The translations under genes were made by a program, and so were the position numbers. 44,453 bases of DNA from Planctomycetota bacterium (lineage in GTDB: Bacteria > Planctomycetota > MHYJ01 > JACPTZ01): the NCBI GenBank assembly GCA_016192525.1, contig JACPTZ010000019.1, positions 10,121-54,573 on the forward strand, given 5' to 3'. The notes under the pieces were generated by a model that was given only the letters and a program-made list of their open reading frames with translations, was not told the DNA's origin and ran no database searches. Below are positions 31,162 to 40,184 of the stretch, in pieces. The first letter of the stretch is position 1; each line of letters starts with the position of its first letter.

Positions 31162-32047
31162 GAGATGGGGCTTCCGCGAATAGATTGCCTCCCATCTCCG
31201 CCCGGATCCTCTCCTCGGCCATGCGGAAGTAGTGCGGATCGATCTCATTCCCGATGCTGTTCCTTCCTGCCCTCAATGCGGCGACAACCGCAGTCCCGGT
31301 CCCGAGGAAAGGGTCCAGAACGGTGTCCCCCGTGAATGAGAACATCCTGACGATCCTCGATGCCAGTTCAACCGGGAACGGCGCCGGATGTTCGCGGGTT
31401 GAGGCGCCGGGAAGATCACTCCAAATGGCCCGAAACCACTTTCTGAAGTCGTCCTTGCTCAACCGCGATCCGGCTCGCTGTGCCTCCGTGGGTTTTCTGT
31501 AGCTTCCGGCCTTTCGGAACATCAGGATGTACTCCACGTCGTTCTTGATGATGGCGTTGGGTTCATAGGGCTTCCCGAGAAAGGAGGAGCCGTTCTCGAC
31601 CTCGTAACTGGCATTCGCGATCTTGTACCAGAGAATCGGGGTCAGGTAGTCGAACCCGATCCGCCGACATCGCACCGAAATGTCGGTGTGGAGAGGCATC
31701 ACGAGATGACGGCCATTGTTCCGGCGCCGTGCGATGCAGACATCTCCAACCACGCACACAAGTCGCCCTCCCGGGACGAGCACTCTGTAGGCATGGCGCC
31801 ATACGCGATCCAGTTCGTCGTGAAATCGCTCATAATCCGCCACACTTCCCAGCTGGTCGGGATGGTCATTGTACTTCTTCAAAGTCCAGTAGGGCGGCGA
31901 GGTCAGGACGAGGTGCACAGAACTGTCGGGAACCCACTCGAGTCTTCGCGCGTCTCCCTCGCGGAGGACGTGGCTCGTGCGCTCGTGCGGAAGCGGGCGG
32001 GCTTGCTTGGGGGCCCTGGATAGGCATTCCGTTGCCGTGGTTAGCAT
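31100..32047 (-). CDS. Type II DNA methyltransferase, beta class (R-M locus 1)
   Basis: A 315-residue protein from ATG 32047, chosen because AGGAG lies 7 bases upstream; in-frame codons upstream to 32086 are less likely. Motif IV TSPPYW is at residues 49-54 and the AdoMet motif I DPFLGTGTA at 245-253, so motif IV precedes motif I, as in the beta class. TSPPYW favours N4-cytosine methylation, though N6-adenine members exist. It should protect the sites cut by the nuclease at 30358-31161, with which it overlaps tail-to-tail by 62 bp. This is a compact two-gene R-M unit with no visible controller gene. Confidence 0.88.
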   Translation of the reverse strand: MLTTATECLSRAPKQARPLPHERTSHVLREGDARRLEWVPDSSVHLVLTSPPYWTLKKYNDHPDQLGSVADYERFHDELDRVWRHAYRVLVPGGRLVCVVGDVCIARRRNNGRHLVMPLHTDISVRCRRIGFDYLTPILWYKIANASYEVENGSSFLGKPYEPNAIIKNDVEYILMFRKAGSYRKPTEAQRAGSRLSKDDFRKWFRAIWSDLPGASTREHPAPFPVELASRIVRMFSFTGDTVLDPFLGTGTAVVAALRAGRNSIGNEIDPHYFRMAEERIRAEMGGNLFAEAPSLNVLREEASRTSGPKSARRG

Positions 32048-32088
32048 GGGGTCACTCCTGTTCTCCTCTGCGATTCGTCCCGACACTG

Positions 32089-32197
32089 TCGATATCTCCT
32101 CAACACCCCCACCACCACGTCCTGGATCGCGAGCGCGCCGGGGTCCAGTTCCATCGGGGCGAAGCGCGGGTTCGCGGCCTCGAGGCGGACCTTGCCG
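32089..32197 (-). pseudogene. Detached copy of the lexA 3' end
   Basis: The minus strand from 32197 reads GKVRLEAANPRFAPMELDPG, continuing to VVVGVLRRYR, about 36 codons that match the lexA C-terminus encoded at 32748-32640 without indels (32092-32197 against 32643-32748, roughly four of five bases alike). The lexA stop TGA is replaced by CGA, so the frame runs on. The similarity begins at the base after the stop of the retropepsin-like gene, so the fragment and the true lexA end flank that gene as direct repeats. It has no start of its own. Confidence 0.85.
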
Positions 32198-32575
32198 TCA
32201 GAACTCCACGAACTCCTTCGGGTAGTGCGTCAGATCGAGGCGCTCCTCCTTCGGGACCAGACCGATCCCCCATCGTTGCCTGGCCAGTGCCCCGAACAAG
32301 ACCTCGATTGGCCGACCTTTTTCGTCGGCGCCCAGCTTCGGCAGGATGAAGGCGTCTGTCTCAATCGGTCTTCCCTGGAGCCTCGCCGACAGGCCGCACA
32401 TCTCCCTGATGCGCCGTACCCGCCCCCCAAGCGCGGAGCGAAACGGAACGGTCATCTTCCACCTCGGCAGGTCTCTGGCCACCTCCGCGACGATGTAGGT
32501 GTTCTGCGCGCCCGAATCGAAAAGACAGTGCCGCGGTTTCCCGCGCGCGATCAGCGACTCGTAGATTCGTCCCAT
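32198..32575 (-). CDS. Retropepsin-like aspartic protease domain protein
   Basis: A 125-residue protein from ATG 32575 (GGGAG 7 bases upstream; ATG 32593 is an alternative). It carries the clan AA signature CLFDSGAQNTYI (Asp20-Ser-Gly-Ala) after a beta strand, then strands with LGGRVRRIREMCGLSARLQG, and a terminal LFGALARQRWGIGLVPKEERLDL loop. Single-domain bacterial proteins of this kind act as homodimers, each supplying one Asp. The role here is unknown. It sits between lexA and the duplicated lexA tail, downstream of lexA on the same strand. Confidence 0.7.
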   Translation of the reverse strand: MGRIYESLIARGKPRHCLFDSGAQNTYIVAEVARDLPRWKMTVPFRSALGGRVRRIREMCGLSARLQGRPIETDAFILPKLGADEKGRPIEVLFGALARQRWGIGLVPKEERLDLTHYPKEFVEF

Positions 32576-32639
32576 TTCATGTCTCCCGCTCATGCCTTGT
32601 TCTCGGCCCTTGTCCATCCCACTCCATCCGCGTTGCCCA

Positions 32640-33335
32640 TCAATACCTCCTCAACACCCCCACGACGACCCCCTGGATCGTGAGGGAGTCCGGGTCCACC
32701 TCCAGCGGCGAGAAACGCGGGTTCGCGGCTTCGAGGCGGACCTTGCCGTTCGCGCGATAGAAGCGCTTGAGCGTGGCTTCGCCGCTGTCGAGGAGCGCCA
32801 CCACCGTCTCGCCGTCCTCCGCCTCGTGACGGGCCTCGATGACGACGTAGTCGCCGTCGAGGATGTGGTCGTCGATCATCGAGTCGCCCCGCACCTGCAA
32901 AATAAAACATTCGCGCTTCCGCGAGAGGAGATTCGAGACGTCCAGCGTCTCCTCCTGTTCCACCGCCTCGATCGGACGGCCCGCGGCGATGTAGCCGGCG
33001 TGACGGAAACGCAGCCCCGCCATCGCCGTCATCGGAATCGGGGCCGAAACTCCAGAGCGCCGGTGACGCGGCCGCGCCGCCGGATCGGCGATCGGACGCG
33101 GCCGCACGCTCGGCTTGAAGTCGGGATCACGGATCTCGATCCCGCGCGTGGTGTACCGTCCCCGGTGAATCGCGCCCCGTTTCTCCAGGGCCCGCAGGTG
33201 CTGGAGGACGCTGATCTTCGAGATGTGGAAGTGTCCGGCCATCTCCTCCAGAGTGGGGGCGTACCGGTGCGCCTCCACGAACTCGCGGATGTAGTCCAGG
33301 ACGTTGATCTGCTTCGGCGTGTAGGTGTAGGCCAC
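32640..33335 (-). CDS. lexA: LexA repressor, SOS regulator
   Basis: A 231-residue protein starting at GTG 33335, supported by a GGAGGGAG sequence 7-10 bases upstream; ATG 33356 has no ribosome-binding site. Residues 1-70 are the winged helix-turn-helix (APTLEEMAGHFHISKISVLQ). Residues 70-108 form a basic, Pro-rich linker longer than usual. Self-cleavage occurs at Ala118-Gly119 (YIAAGRP), with the Ser152 (RGDSM) and Lys190 (ATLKRF) dyad. It represses DNA-damage genes until RecA triggers cleavage. A hairpin lies in its leader. No second complete LexA is seen; only the tail copy at 32089-32197. Confidence 0.95.
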   Translation of the reverse strand: MAYTYTPKQINVLDYIREFVEAHRYAPTLEEMAGHFHISKISVLQHLRALEKRGAIHRGRYTTRGIEIRDPDFKPSVRPRPIADPAARPRHRRSGVSAPIPMTAMAGLRFRHAGYIAAGRPIEAVEQEETLDVSNLLSRKRECFILQVRGDSMIDDHILDGDYVVIEARHEAEDGETVVALLDSGEATLKRFYRANGKVRLEAANPRFSPLEVDPDSLTIQGVVVGVLRRY

Positions 33336-33368
33336 GGTCGGTCTCCCTCCGAACATTGAACTAACTCG

Positions 33369-33420
33369 GAGGCCAAAAGAAGAACCCGCGGTTGCGGTGC
33401 GGGTTCTTCTGAACGGCCTC
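33369..33420 (-). terminator. Strong hairpin with T-run in the lexA leader
   Basis: Inner stem of 12 perfect pairs (33378-33389 with 33399-33410, loop 9) and an outer 6-bp stem (33369-33374 with 33415-33420). Read on the minus strand the inner stem is followed by TTTT, the form of a Rho-independent terminator. It ends 34 bases before the lexA start codon. It may end transcripts from the PQQ-repeat gene, or act as an attenuator of lexA. Confidence 0.7.
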
Positions 33421-33458
33421 AGAGGCAAGTATATCGCAGGCGATGGGGGAGTCAAGGG

Positions 33459-33629
33459 GAAAACGTAAAACGTAAAGCGTAAGAAGAAACGGAAGAAACG
33501 ACGGATCGAGGAGCGGACCAACGAGGAGCCCTTCCGCGCTCCATTATTCTCTGTTTCCTGCGTCTTGCGTCTCACGTTTTGCGTCTTTCGTATTCTCTCT
33601 GTTTCTTACGTCTTACGTTTTACGTTTCA
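33459..33629. repeat. Inverted clusters of ACGTAAA-type heptamers
   Basis: Left cluster 33459-33485 (aaaacgtaaaacgtaaagcg) and right cluster 33559-33629, the latter in opposite orientation (tcttacgttttacgttt). Both use the unit seen at 17831-17873. The 70 bases between are purine-rich and non-coding. It lies between lexA and the PQQ-repeat gene. The arms could pair into a long imperfect hairpin. Confidence 0.65.
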
Positions 33630-33645
33630 CTCCTTTCCTCACGCG

Positions 33646-34887
33646 CTACTTCGGGAGAAACGGCCCCAGCGGCCCCAAATCCAGCCTCACCGCCTTTGCG
33701 TCGATCAGCCGCTCCGTCGCAAACAACGTGTCGCCCTCCACCGCGAGGAACTGAACGCTCGGCACATCCGGCAGGGTGGCCCGGGCGAGCCGCCTCCCGT
33801 TCCGGGAGTCCACCAGGCTCACGGAGCCGGTACCCGAGAGGAGGAGGTGATCCCGCCAGAGGATCGGCGTGTGCGGCCCGCCCAGGTAGTCGGTCAGCGA
33901 TCTCCAGACCTCATGCCCGTCTGAACGGGCGATCGCGTGGAGCCGGCCCGATTCCGCCCCGACGACGATCGTTTCTCCGACCAGCGCCGGCACCACCCGC
34001 GGATTCGGGTCGCGGAACGACTCCCATGGCGCCGTCGCGGTCACCGTCCAGAGCCGGTCGATGAGGTCCGGCTTCTCGTCCGCAATCCCCTCGTCCTTCG
34101 CCTCGCGTGGATCGGCGTCGAAGGCCATGAGCTTTCCGTCGGCGAGCAGGAGGTAGACCGCCCCGTCCGCGAAGACCGGCCGCGAGACCGGCTTCACCCC
34201 GAGGTTCACCAGCCACACGTCGGCGCCGGTCTTCGGATCGAAGGCGTAGAGCCTCGTCCCGATCACGGCGTATCCCAGCGCCTCGTCCGGCGCGAAGGTG
34301 ACGGGCTGCAGCACCGGACCCTCAGCGCCGGGTCGCGACCAGCGCTTCTCCCCGGACTTCGGATCGATCGCGGTGATCCCTCCCCCGAGGTCGATCGCAT
34401 ACAGGGTGTCGCCGGCACAGGCGGGTGCCTGGGACGTTCGGAGGGTCTCCTCCGCCTTCCACGCCATCAATCCGTCGGCGGCCTTGAGAATCAGCAGTTG
34501 CCCGCGTCCGGTGGTCACCGCGAGGAGCGGCGCCGTCGGGTCGTCGATCCAGACCGGCGGTTCCGGGACGGCGTCGGTGGTTTCCCCCTCGACCCGCCAC
34601 CGCAGCTTGCCGGTCTCCGCCTCCAGACACACGATTCCTCCGGCGTTCACGAAGATCGCGTCTCCGCCCCTCACCGGAGCCGAAGGGAGTCCCGCGAGGT
34701 TGAGATTGGTTCCCCACAGGGAAGGGAGGTCCTGGTCGTAGGCGGGAGGAGGTTCGGCGGACTTGGGCGGCGTCGCGGGGGGGGGAGTCTGGCCGAAGGC
34801 GGGGGGGGGGATTGAAAGAGCCCCCGACGCGAGGATCAGGGCGGCGAGCGCTGGAAATACGCGACGCCGGCCCTCACCCCCTGCCAT
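33646..34887 (-). CDS. Exported PQQ-repeat beta-propeller protein (BamB-like)
   Basis: A 413-residue protein from ATG 34887 (AGGGGG 7 bases upstream). Signal peptide to about residue 32 (ALAALILASGALS, ending FGQ), Pro-rich linker, then seven or so PQQ/quinoprotein-type blades: IVCLEAETGKLRWRVEGE, LILKAADGLMAWKA, ITAIDPKSGEKRWSRPG, LYAFDPKTGADVWLVN, LHAIARSDGHEVWRS, VSLVDSRNGRRLARA. There is no dehydrogenase active site, so it is a structural propeller rather than a quinoprotein enzyme. BamB-like roles in envelope protein assembly, or simple scaffold functions, are possible. Confidence 0.8.
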   Translation of the reverse strand: MAGGEGRRRVFPALAALILASGALSIPPPAFGQTPPPATPPKSAEPPPAYDQDLPSLWGTNLNLAGLPSAPVRGGDAIFVNAGGIVCLEAETGKLRWRVEGETTDAVPEPPVWIDDPTAPLLAVTTGRGQLLILKAADGLMAWKAEETLRTSQAPACAGDTLYAIDLGGGITAIDPKSGEKRWSRPGAEGPVLQPVTFAPDEALGYAVIGTRLYAFDPKTGADVWLVNLGVKPVSRPVFADGAVYLLLADGKLMAFDADPREAKDEGIADEKPDLIDRLWTVTATAPWESFRDPNPRVVPALVGETIVVGAESGRLHAIARSDGHEVWRSLTDYLGGPHTPILWRDHLLLSGTGSVSLVDSRNGRRLARATLPDVPSVQFLAVEGDTLFATERLIDAKAVRLDLGPLGPFLPK

Positions 34888-35079
34888 CTCCCGTCCCCCT
34901 CGATACGTCGGCCCGCGGCCGGCTGCTCGGGGCATGGCGGGAAGTGAGGCGATCGGCCCTCTCGGGTCCCGGGCGACTTGAACTGAGCGCATGGCTCTCG
35001 ACTCCGGCTCAAGGGGCGTGGTCGCATTCTACCGCCCCTGCCGGCCGATCGACAGCCTTTTCGGCCGACTCGAATATCG

Positions 35080-35108
35080 TTGAGGGGCGTCCCCGGACCT
35101 GCTAAACT
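35080..35108 (+). promoter_or_regulatory. Sigma70-type promoter of gyrA
   Basis: TTGAGG (35080-35085), 17-base spacer, TAAACT (35103-35108), facing gyrA; transcription would start near 35115 with a leader of about 110 nt. The surrounding gap (34888-35223) contains no gene. Confidence 0.55.
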
Positions 35109-35223
35109 CCCGCTTTCCTCGCGGGTCCGCGGAGCGGCCCCGCCCCACAAGTCCCCGATCACCCCGAGCAGGCCCGCGCCGACCGTTCGGCGGGGGCCGT
35201 AACGAGGGCGAGCCGGTTCCCCG

Positions 35224-37749
35224 ATGACCACCGAACCATCCCGCGTCTTCGACCAGTTCATCGAAGACGAAATGAAGGACTCCTACCTCAATTACGCGAT
35301 GAGCGTCATCGTCTCGCGCGCCCTTCCGGACGTGCGCGACGGTCTCAAGCCCTCCCAGCGCCGAATCCTCGTCGCGATGAACGACCTCAATCTCGGCCCG
35401 CGGTCCAAGTCCCGCAAGTGCGCGAAAATCTGCGGCGATACGTCCGGCAACTACCACCCGCACGGCGAACAGGTCGTCTATCCCACCCTCGTCCGCATGG
35501 CGCAGGACTTCTCCATGCGCTACCGCCTCGTGGACGGGCAGGGGAACTTCGGCTCGATCGACGCCGATCCGCCCGCGGCCATGCGCTACACCGAAGCCCG
35601 CATGACCGAGTTCGCCACGCTCCTCCTCGAGGACCTCGACAAGAACACGGTCGACTTCAAGCCGAATTACGACGAGACCCGCGAGGAGCCCACCGTCTTC
35701 CCGTCCAAGTTTCCGAACCTCCTTTGCAACGGCTCCTCCGGGATCGCCGTCGGCATGGCCACCAGCATTCCCCCGCACAACTTCGCGGAGATCGCCGACG
35801 CCATCATCCGGGTGATCGAGAATCCCGACGTCACGATCGAGGAACTGCTCACGGTCGTGAAGGGGCCGGACTTCCCCACCGGGGCGAAGATCTGCGGCAC
35901 CGAGGGCCTCCGCGAGGCCTACACCACCGGGCGCGGGCGGGTCGTCGTCCGCTCGAAGGTCCACACCGAAGAGGTGAAGGGCGGGCGGGTCAACCTCATC
36001 GTCACCGAGATTCCGTACTATGTGCAGAAGAACGTGATCATCGACCGGATCGCTGAACTCGTGAAGGACGACCGCGTCCAGGGCATCCGCGACGTGCGCG
36101 ACGAGTCCGACAAGGAGGGGATGCGGATCGTCATCGAGATCAAGCAGGGCGAAGACGACCGCGTCATTCTCAATCAGCTTTTCCAGCACACGCCGCTCCA
36201 GGAGACCTTCAGCATCATCATGATCGCCCTCGTCGACGGGCGACCCGAGACGCTCACGCTGAAGGACCTGCTGGTCGCCTACAGGAAGCACCGCGTCGAG
36301 GTCATCCGCCGCCGCACGCAGTTCCTCCTCGAGAAGGCCGAGGCGGAGGCGCACATCCTCGAAGGCCTCATGATAGCCCTCGCGAACATCGACGAGGTGA
36401 TCGCGATCATCAAGGCCTCGAAGACGGTGGAGGCCGCCCACGCCGCCCTGGTCGAGCGGTTCCGGCTGTCGCCGGTCCAGGCGGACGCCATTCTGCGGAT
36501 GTCGCTCTCGAAACTCACCGGCCTCGAGCAGGAGAAGATCGCCGCCGAATTGGCCCGCCTCCGCGAGGAGATCGCGGGGTACCGCAAGATCCTCTCCGAC
36601 GAGAACCTGATCCTGGACATCATCCGCGAGGACCTCCTCGAGATGAAGGAGAAGTACGGCGACAAGCGCCGGACGGAGATCGTGGGCGCGGTCGAGGATT
36701 TCTCCCGCGAGGACCTCATCCAGGAAGAGGACATGGCGGTCGTGATCAGCCATGAGGGGTACATCAAGCGGATGGCGCTCGACTCCTACCGCAAGCAGGG
36801 CCGGGGCGGGAAGGGGGTCATCGGCGCCGACACGAAGGAGGGCGACTTCATCGAGCACCTCTTCATCGGCTCGACCCACGACTACATCCTGTTCTTCACC
36901 GATCGCGGACGGGTGTACTGGCAGAAGGTCTACGACCTGCCGCTCCTCGGCCGGCAGTCCAAGGGGCGCTCGCTGGTGAACCTCCTGCAGCTCGACGAAG
37001 GGGAGCGGATTTCGAGCGCGATTCCGGTGCGGACCTTCGACGAGCGGTTCCTGTTCCTCGCCACGAAGCGGGGCCTCGTGAAGAAGACGGCGCTTTCGGC
37101 CTACGGGAACCCGAAGAAGGGCGGGATCATTGCGATCAACCTGGAGGAGGGGGACCGTCTGATCGGGGTGAGGATCACCTCCGGAAAGGACGAGGTGATG
37201 CTCGGGACGCGGGACGGGATGGCGATCCGGTTCCCCGAGGAGGAGGCCCGGCCGATGGGTCGCGCCACGTACGGCGTGACCGGCATGAAGCTGCGCGAGG
37301 GGGACGAGGTGTGCGACTTCATCGTGGTGAACGAGTCGTCCCACGTCCTGAGCGTCTGCGAGAACGGCTACGGGAAGCGGACCGAGTTCACCGAGTACCG
37401 GTCGCAGAGCCGGGGCGGCATCGGGCTCATCAACATCAAGACAAGCGAGCGGAACGGCCGCGTGGTGGCCGTCAAGGAGGTCACCGACGAGGACGACCTC
37501 ATGATCATCACCCAGCAGGGGATGGTGGTGCGGTTCGCGATCAAGGGCATCAGCCTCATCGGCCGCGCCACGCAGGGGGTGCGGCTGATCACGCTGGACG
37601 AAGGGGACAAGGTGGTGTCGGTGGCGCGGGTGGGGAGGGAGGAGGAGAGGAACGGGAACGGGGGCGGAGAGGCGCCTCCGGCTCCAACTCCGCCTTCGGC
37701 GGAACCCGAACCGCACGATGAGACTCCTCCCCTGAAAAATGGCGAATGA
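35224..37749 (+). CDS. gyrA: DNA gyrase subunit A
   Basis: An 841-residue protein. The catalytic Tyr122 ([10 protein letters not shown]) breaks and rejoins DNA. The numbering matches the Escherichia coli protein, and the quinolone-determining positions read Gln83 and Pro87 ([16 protein letters not shown]) instead of Ser and Asp. The GyrA box is present as QGRGGKG near residue 522, which marks it as gyrase rather than topoisomerase IV, and the C-terminal beta-pinwheel repeats follow. The last 35 residues are a Pro/Glu tail. gyrB is not in the window. ATG 35224 fits the family start. Confidence 0.95.
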   Translation: MTTEPSRVFDQFIEDEMKDSYLNYAMSVIVSRALPDVRDGLKPSQRRILVAMNDLNLGPRSKSRKCAKICGDTSGNYHPHGEQVVYPTLVRMAQDFSMRYRLVDGQGNFGSIDADPPAAMRYTEARMTEFATLLLEDLDKNTVDFKPNYDETREEPTVFPSKFPNLLCNGSSGIAVGMATSIPPHNFAEIADAIIRVIENPDVTIEELLTVVKGPDFPTGAKICGTEGLREAYTTGRGRVVVRSKVHTEEVKGGRVNLIVTEIPYYVQKNVIIDRIAELVKDDRVQGIRDVRDESDKEGMRIVIEIKQGEDDRVILNQLFQHTPLQETFSIIMIALVDGRPETLTLKDLLVAYRKHRVEVIRRRTQFLLEKAEAEAHILEGLMIALANIDEVIAIIKASKTVEAAHAALVERFRLSPVQADAILRMSLSKLTGLEQEKIAAELARLREEIAGYRKILSDENLILDIIREDLLEMKEKYGDKRRTEIVGAVEDFSREDLIQEEDMAVVISHEGYIKRMALDSYRKQGRGGKGVIGADTKEGDFIEHLFIGSTHDYILFFTDRGRVYWQKVYDLPLLGRQSKGRSLVNLLQLDEGERISSAIPVRTFDERFLFLATKRGLVKKTALSAYGNPKKGGIIAINLEEGDRLIGVRITSGKDEVMLGTRDGMAIRFPEEEARPMGRATYGVTGMKLREGDEVCDFIVVNESSHVLSVCENGYGKRTEFTEYRSQSRGGIGLINIKTSERNGRVVAVKEVTDEDDLMIITQQGMVVRFAIKGISLIGRATQGVRLITLDEGDKVVSVARVGREEERNGNGGGEAPPAPTPPSAEPEPHDETPPLKNGE

Positions 37750-37838
37750 GGAGTGACGAATGACGGGAGGAGAGTTCGTCGTCTGAACGATGGGAGGGCG
37801 CTGGGCCTCGGGTTGGGCGGAATCGGGAGTGATTGAAC

Positions 37839-38458
37839 ATGGCGATCAACACGCAGATTCGCCGAAAATTGGACAAGATCTGGCGAAGGTGGACGGCGCC
37901 ACTGTTGCGGGATCTGGGGATGCTGAAGCAGGGGCCGCCACTGCGGTTTGACAGGCGCATTCGGGATCGCGAGATCGAAGAACTGCTCGAGATGGTCACG
38001 CGGAAGATCTGCAAGGAACAAGCATGGAGAGAGCTAAAACGTAGCGCAAGGAAGCCTCGTTTGCATCGATTTCGAGGATTCGGCTGGCGTGAGAGGTCCC
38101 GGAGGATGTTGCTCTGGGCGGACGGGCTCCGCGATGGTCCGATGATCTACTCCTTCTGGAAGGGTCGCAAGTGTCTCTATGTCGGCAAGGGAGGAGCGTC
38201 CGGGCGGTTGCGGGCTTTGAGAAGTCCGTGTACATGAAGGAGGCAAGTTTGGTCGAGGTCTATGGCGTGCGAGGAAAAAGCTATCTTCCAAGAGTGGAAT
38301 GTCTCCTCGTGCATCTCTACGAGCCTCGCGACAACAAGGTGCAACCTGCATCGCAGAAATGGGGCAAGGCATGCCCAGTGTGCAGGCTCCACGATCGCGT
38401 CCGCGAGCGTCTGCACAGCCTCCCCGCGTCGTTGAGTTCGGGGACGAGACTGAACTAA
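37839..38458 (+). pseudogene. GIY-YIG nuclease-like gene with a one-base frameshift
   Basis: The frame from ATG 37839 (GGGAG 9 bases upstream) gives a basic N-terminal region and then the GIY-YIG motif GPMIYSFWKGRKCLYVGKGG near residue 115, but stops at 38237. The next frame continues the domain (FEKSVYMKEASLVEVYGV, LPRVECLLVHLYEPRDNKVQ with the metal-binding Glu, then CPVCRLHDRVRERLH) to a TAA at 38456-38458, which overlaps the methyltransferase ATG. A single lost base between about 38190 and 38225 would explain it. The coupling to the methyltransferase suggests it was part of R-M locus 2. A sequencing error remains possible. Confidence 0.75.
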
Positions 38459-40173
38459 TGGCGAGACACTCTCGATCCAGTGAGTCGCGGACTTCCCGCA
38501 GGAAGCAAATGGGGGTCCACTACATCCCCAAGTCCCTGGCGAGTTTCGTGGCCGGCAGGTTGGTCTCGCATCTTCCCCCCGCTTCCGCTTCCAGCTTGCG
38601 CGTCCTGGACCCTGCCTGCGGCGACGGCGCCCTCCTGGAGGCCTTCTTTCACGCGCTGCGGGATTCCGGAGATTGTCGACCATGTGAATTGGTCGGCGTT
38701 GAATCCGATGGGAGCGCCGCATCTTCAGCGCGCGAGCGACTCTCCGCGATCGACGGTTGCCGCGCGACCATCGCGGTGGGGGACTTCCTCGATCTATCCT
38801 CAACCGAAGGAAACGAGCCCGATCTCTGGAGAGAAGCGCCCGTCGCGCCTGCACTCGGGCGAGACTTCGATGTCATCATCGCCAATCCACCTTACGTTCG
38901 GACTCAGGTTCTTGGCGCGGAGAGAGCACGTCGACTCGCCCGTCGATTCGGCCTGACGGGGCGAGTCGATCTCTATCATGCCTTCCTTGTGGCGTCCACT
39001 CGAGTGATGCGGTCGGGGGGGGGCATCGGCATCATCACGTCGAACCGCTTTCTGTCGACTCTTGGGGGAGCCGCACTTCGGGCCTGTCTCGCGAGCCACT
39101 ACGATATTCGCGAGATCGTGGATTTGCTCGGCGCCGCATCGCCCCAGGCGCCGCGATTCCTCAAGATGTACTCCGTTCCAGATCGCGAAGCCGGAGCGGA
39201 GATGGATTCCACCCGTGCGGGAACCGCCATTGACGTTCTGCGCGTGGGACGTCCCGGCGACTACCTCCTCCCCCAAGGAGTCTTCCGCTTGACTTCAGGC
39301 CACATTGCGGTGGGCTCGGATCCCTCCCGGGTCTGGGCGTTGGCGGGGGCCGACGAACAGAATTGGCTCCAGCGGGTGAGGATGGCATCGAAGTGTAGAT
39401 TCGCCGACGTTGCAACGGTTCGCGTCGGAATCAAGACGACGGCGGACGAGATCTTCATCCGGGACGATTGGAACGGGTTGCCGCAGAATCGACGACCTGA
39501 GGAGGCGTTGCTTCATCCGCTTCTCACTCACCGGCAGGGCGCGCGATGGTCGCAGAGGCCGTCCTCGAAAGCGCAGCGGACACGCATTCTGTATCCGCAT
39601 GAGTCGAAGGGGGGACGGCGCGCGGCGGTGGAATTGGAGAGTTATCCGCGAGCGAGAGCGTATCTGGAGTCTCATCGGTCCCGGCTTGAGGCGCGCCAGT
39701 ATGTGGCTCAGGCGGGCAGGAAGTGGTACGAGATCTGGGTGCCGCAGAATCCGGACGGTTGGGAAGAGACGAAGATTGTGTTCCCGGACATCAGCCCCGA
39801 ACCGCGATTCTTTCTGGACCGTGACGGATTCCTGGTGAACGGAGACTGCTACTGGCTTACTTTGAAGCCTGGCGTGCCGGAGGACATGCTCTACCTGATT
39901 CTGGCGACGGCCAATTCGCGGGTAATGGCCAGATATCACGACGTTGCCTTTGGGAACAAATTGTACTCCGCGAGACGCAGGTACATTACCCAGTATGTGT
40001 CCGGGTATCTTCTGCCCGATCCTTCGGCTCACTGTTCGCGAACACTGATTCATTTGGCGAAACGTCTGGTGAGAGCTTCGTCTTTTTCCAAGGATCGGTC
40101 CAGTCTCGCCGCCATGGAAGGAGATCTGGATGCCCTTGTCGAAGGCGCTTTCGGCGTGAACTCGACGCGTTGA
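38458..40173 (+). CDS. DNA adenine methyltransferase, TaqI/Eco57I-like gamma class (R-M locus 2)
   Basis: A 571-residue protein from ATG 38458; the start overlaps the preceding stop as TAATG, a translational-coupling arrangement. Motif X-like GVHYIPKSLASFV near residue 20, AdoMet motif I LDPACGDGALLEAF at about 50-63, and catalytic NPPY at 143-146 give the gamma-class order. The C-terminal 300 residues are a target-recognition region of the TaqI type (IWVPQNPDGWEETKIVFPDI, YWLTLKPGVPEDMLYLILA). It methylates the N6 of adenine. A PD-(D/E)XK nuclease gene follows after 11 bases. Confidence 0.9.
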   Translation: MARHSRSSESRTSRRKQMGVHYIPKSLASFVAGRLVSHLPPASASSLRVLDPACGDGALLEAFFHALRDSGDCRPCELVGVESDGSAASSARERLSAIDGCRATIAVGDFLDLSSTEGNEPDLWREAPVAPALGRDFDVIIANPPYVRTQVLGAERARRLARRFGLTGRVDLYHAFLVASTRVMRSGGGIGIITSNRFLSTLGGAALRACLASHYDIREIVDLLGAASPQAPRFLKMYSVPDREAGAEMDSTRAGTAIDVLRVGRPGDYLLPQGVFRLTSGHIAVGSDPSRVWALAGADEQNWLQRVRMASKCRFADVATVRVGIKTTADEIFIRDDWNGLPQNRRPEEALLHPLLTHRQGARWSQRPSSKAQRTRILYPHESKGGRRAAVELESYPRARAYLESHRSRLEARQYVAQAGRKWYEIWVPQNPDGWEETKIVFPDISPEPRFFLDRDGFLVNGDCYWLTLKPGVPEDMLYLILATANSRVMARYHDVAFGNKLYSARRRYITQYVSGYLLPDPSAHCSRTLIHLAKRLVRASSFSKDRSSLAAMEGDLDALVEGAFGVNSTR

Positions 40174-40184
40174 ATTGATCCGCC

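Noticed and set aside
33336-33356. GTTC-N3-GTTC as a LexA operator
   Set aside because: The spacing does not match the LexA boxes I know (for example GTTC-N7-GTTC), so it is mentioned only as a possibility and not listed as a site.
35029-37716. An 895-codon frame antisense to gyrA
   Set aside because: Shadow of gyrA; no ribosome-binding site and no family features.
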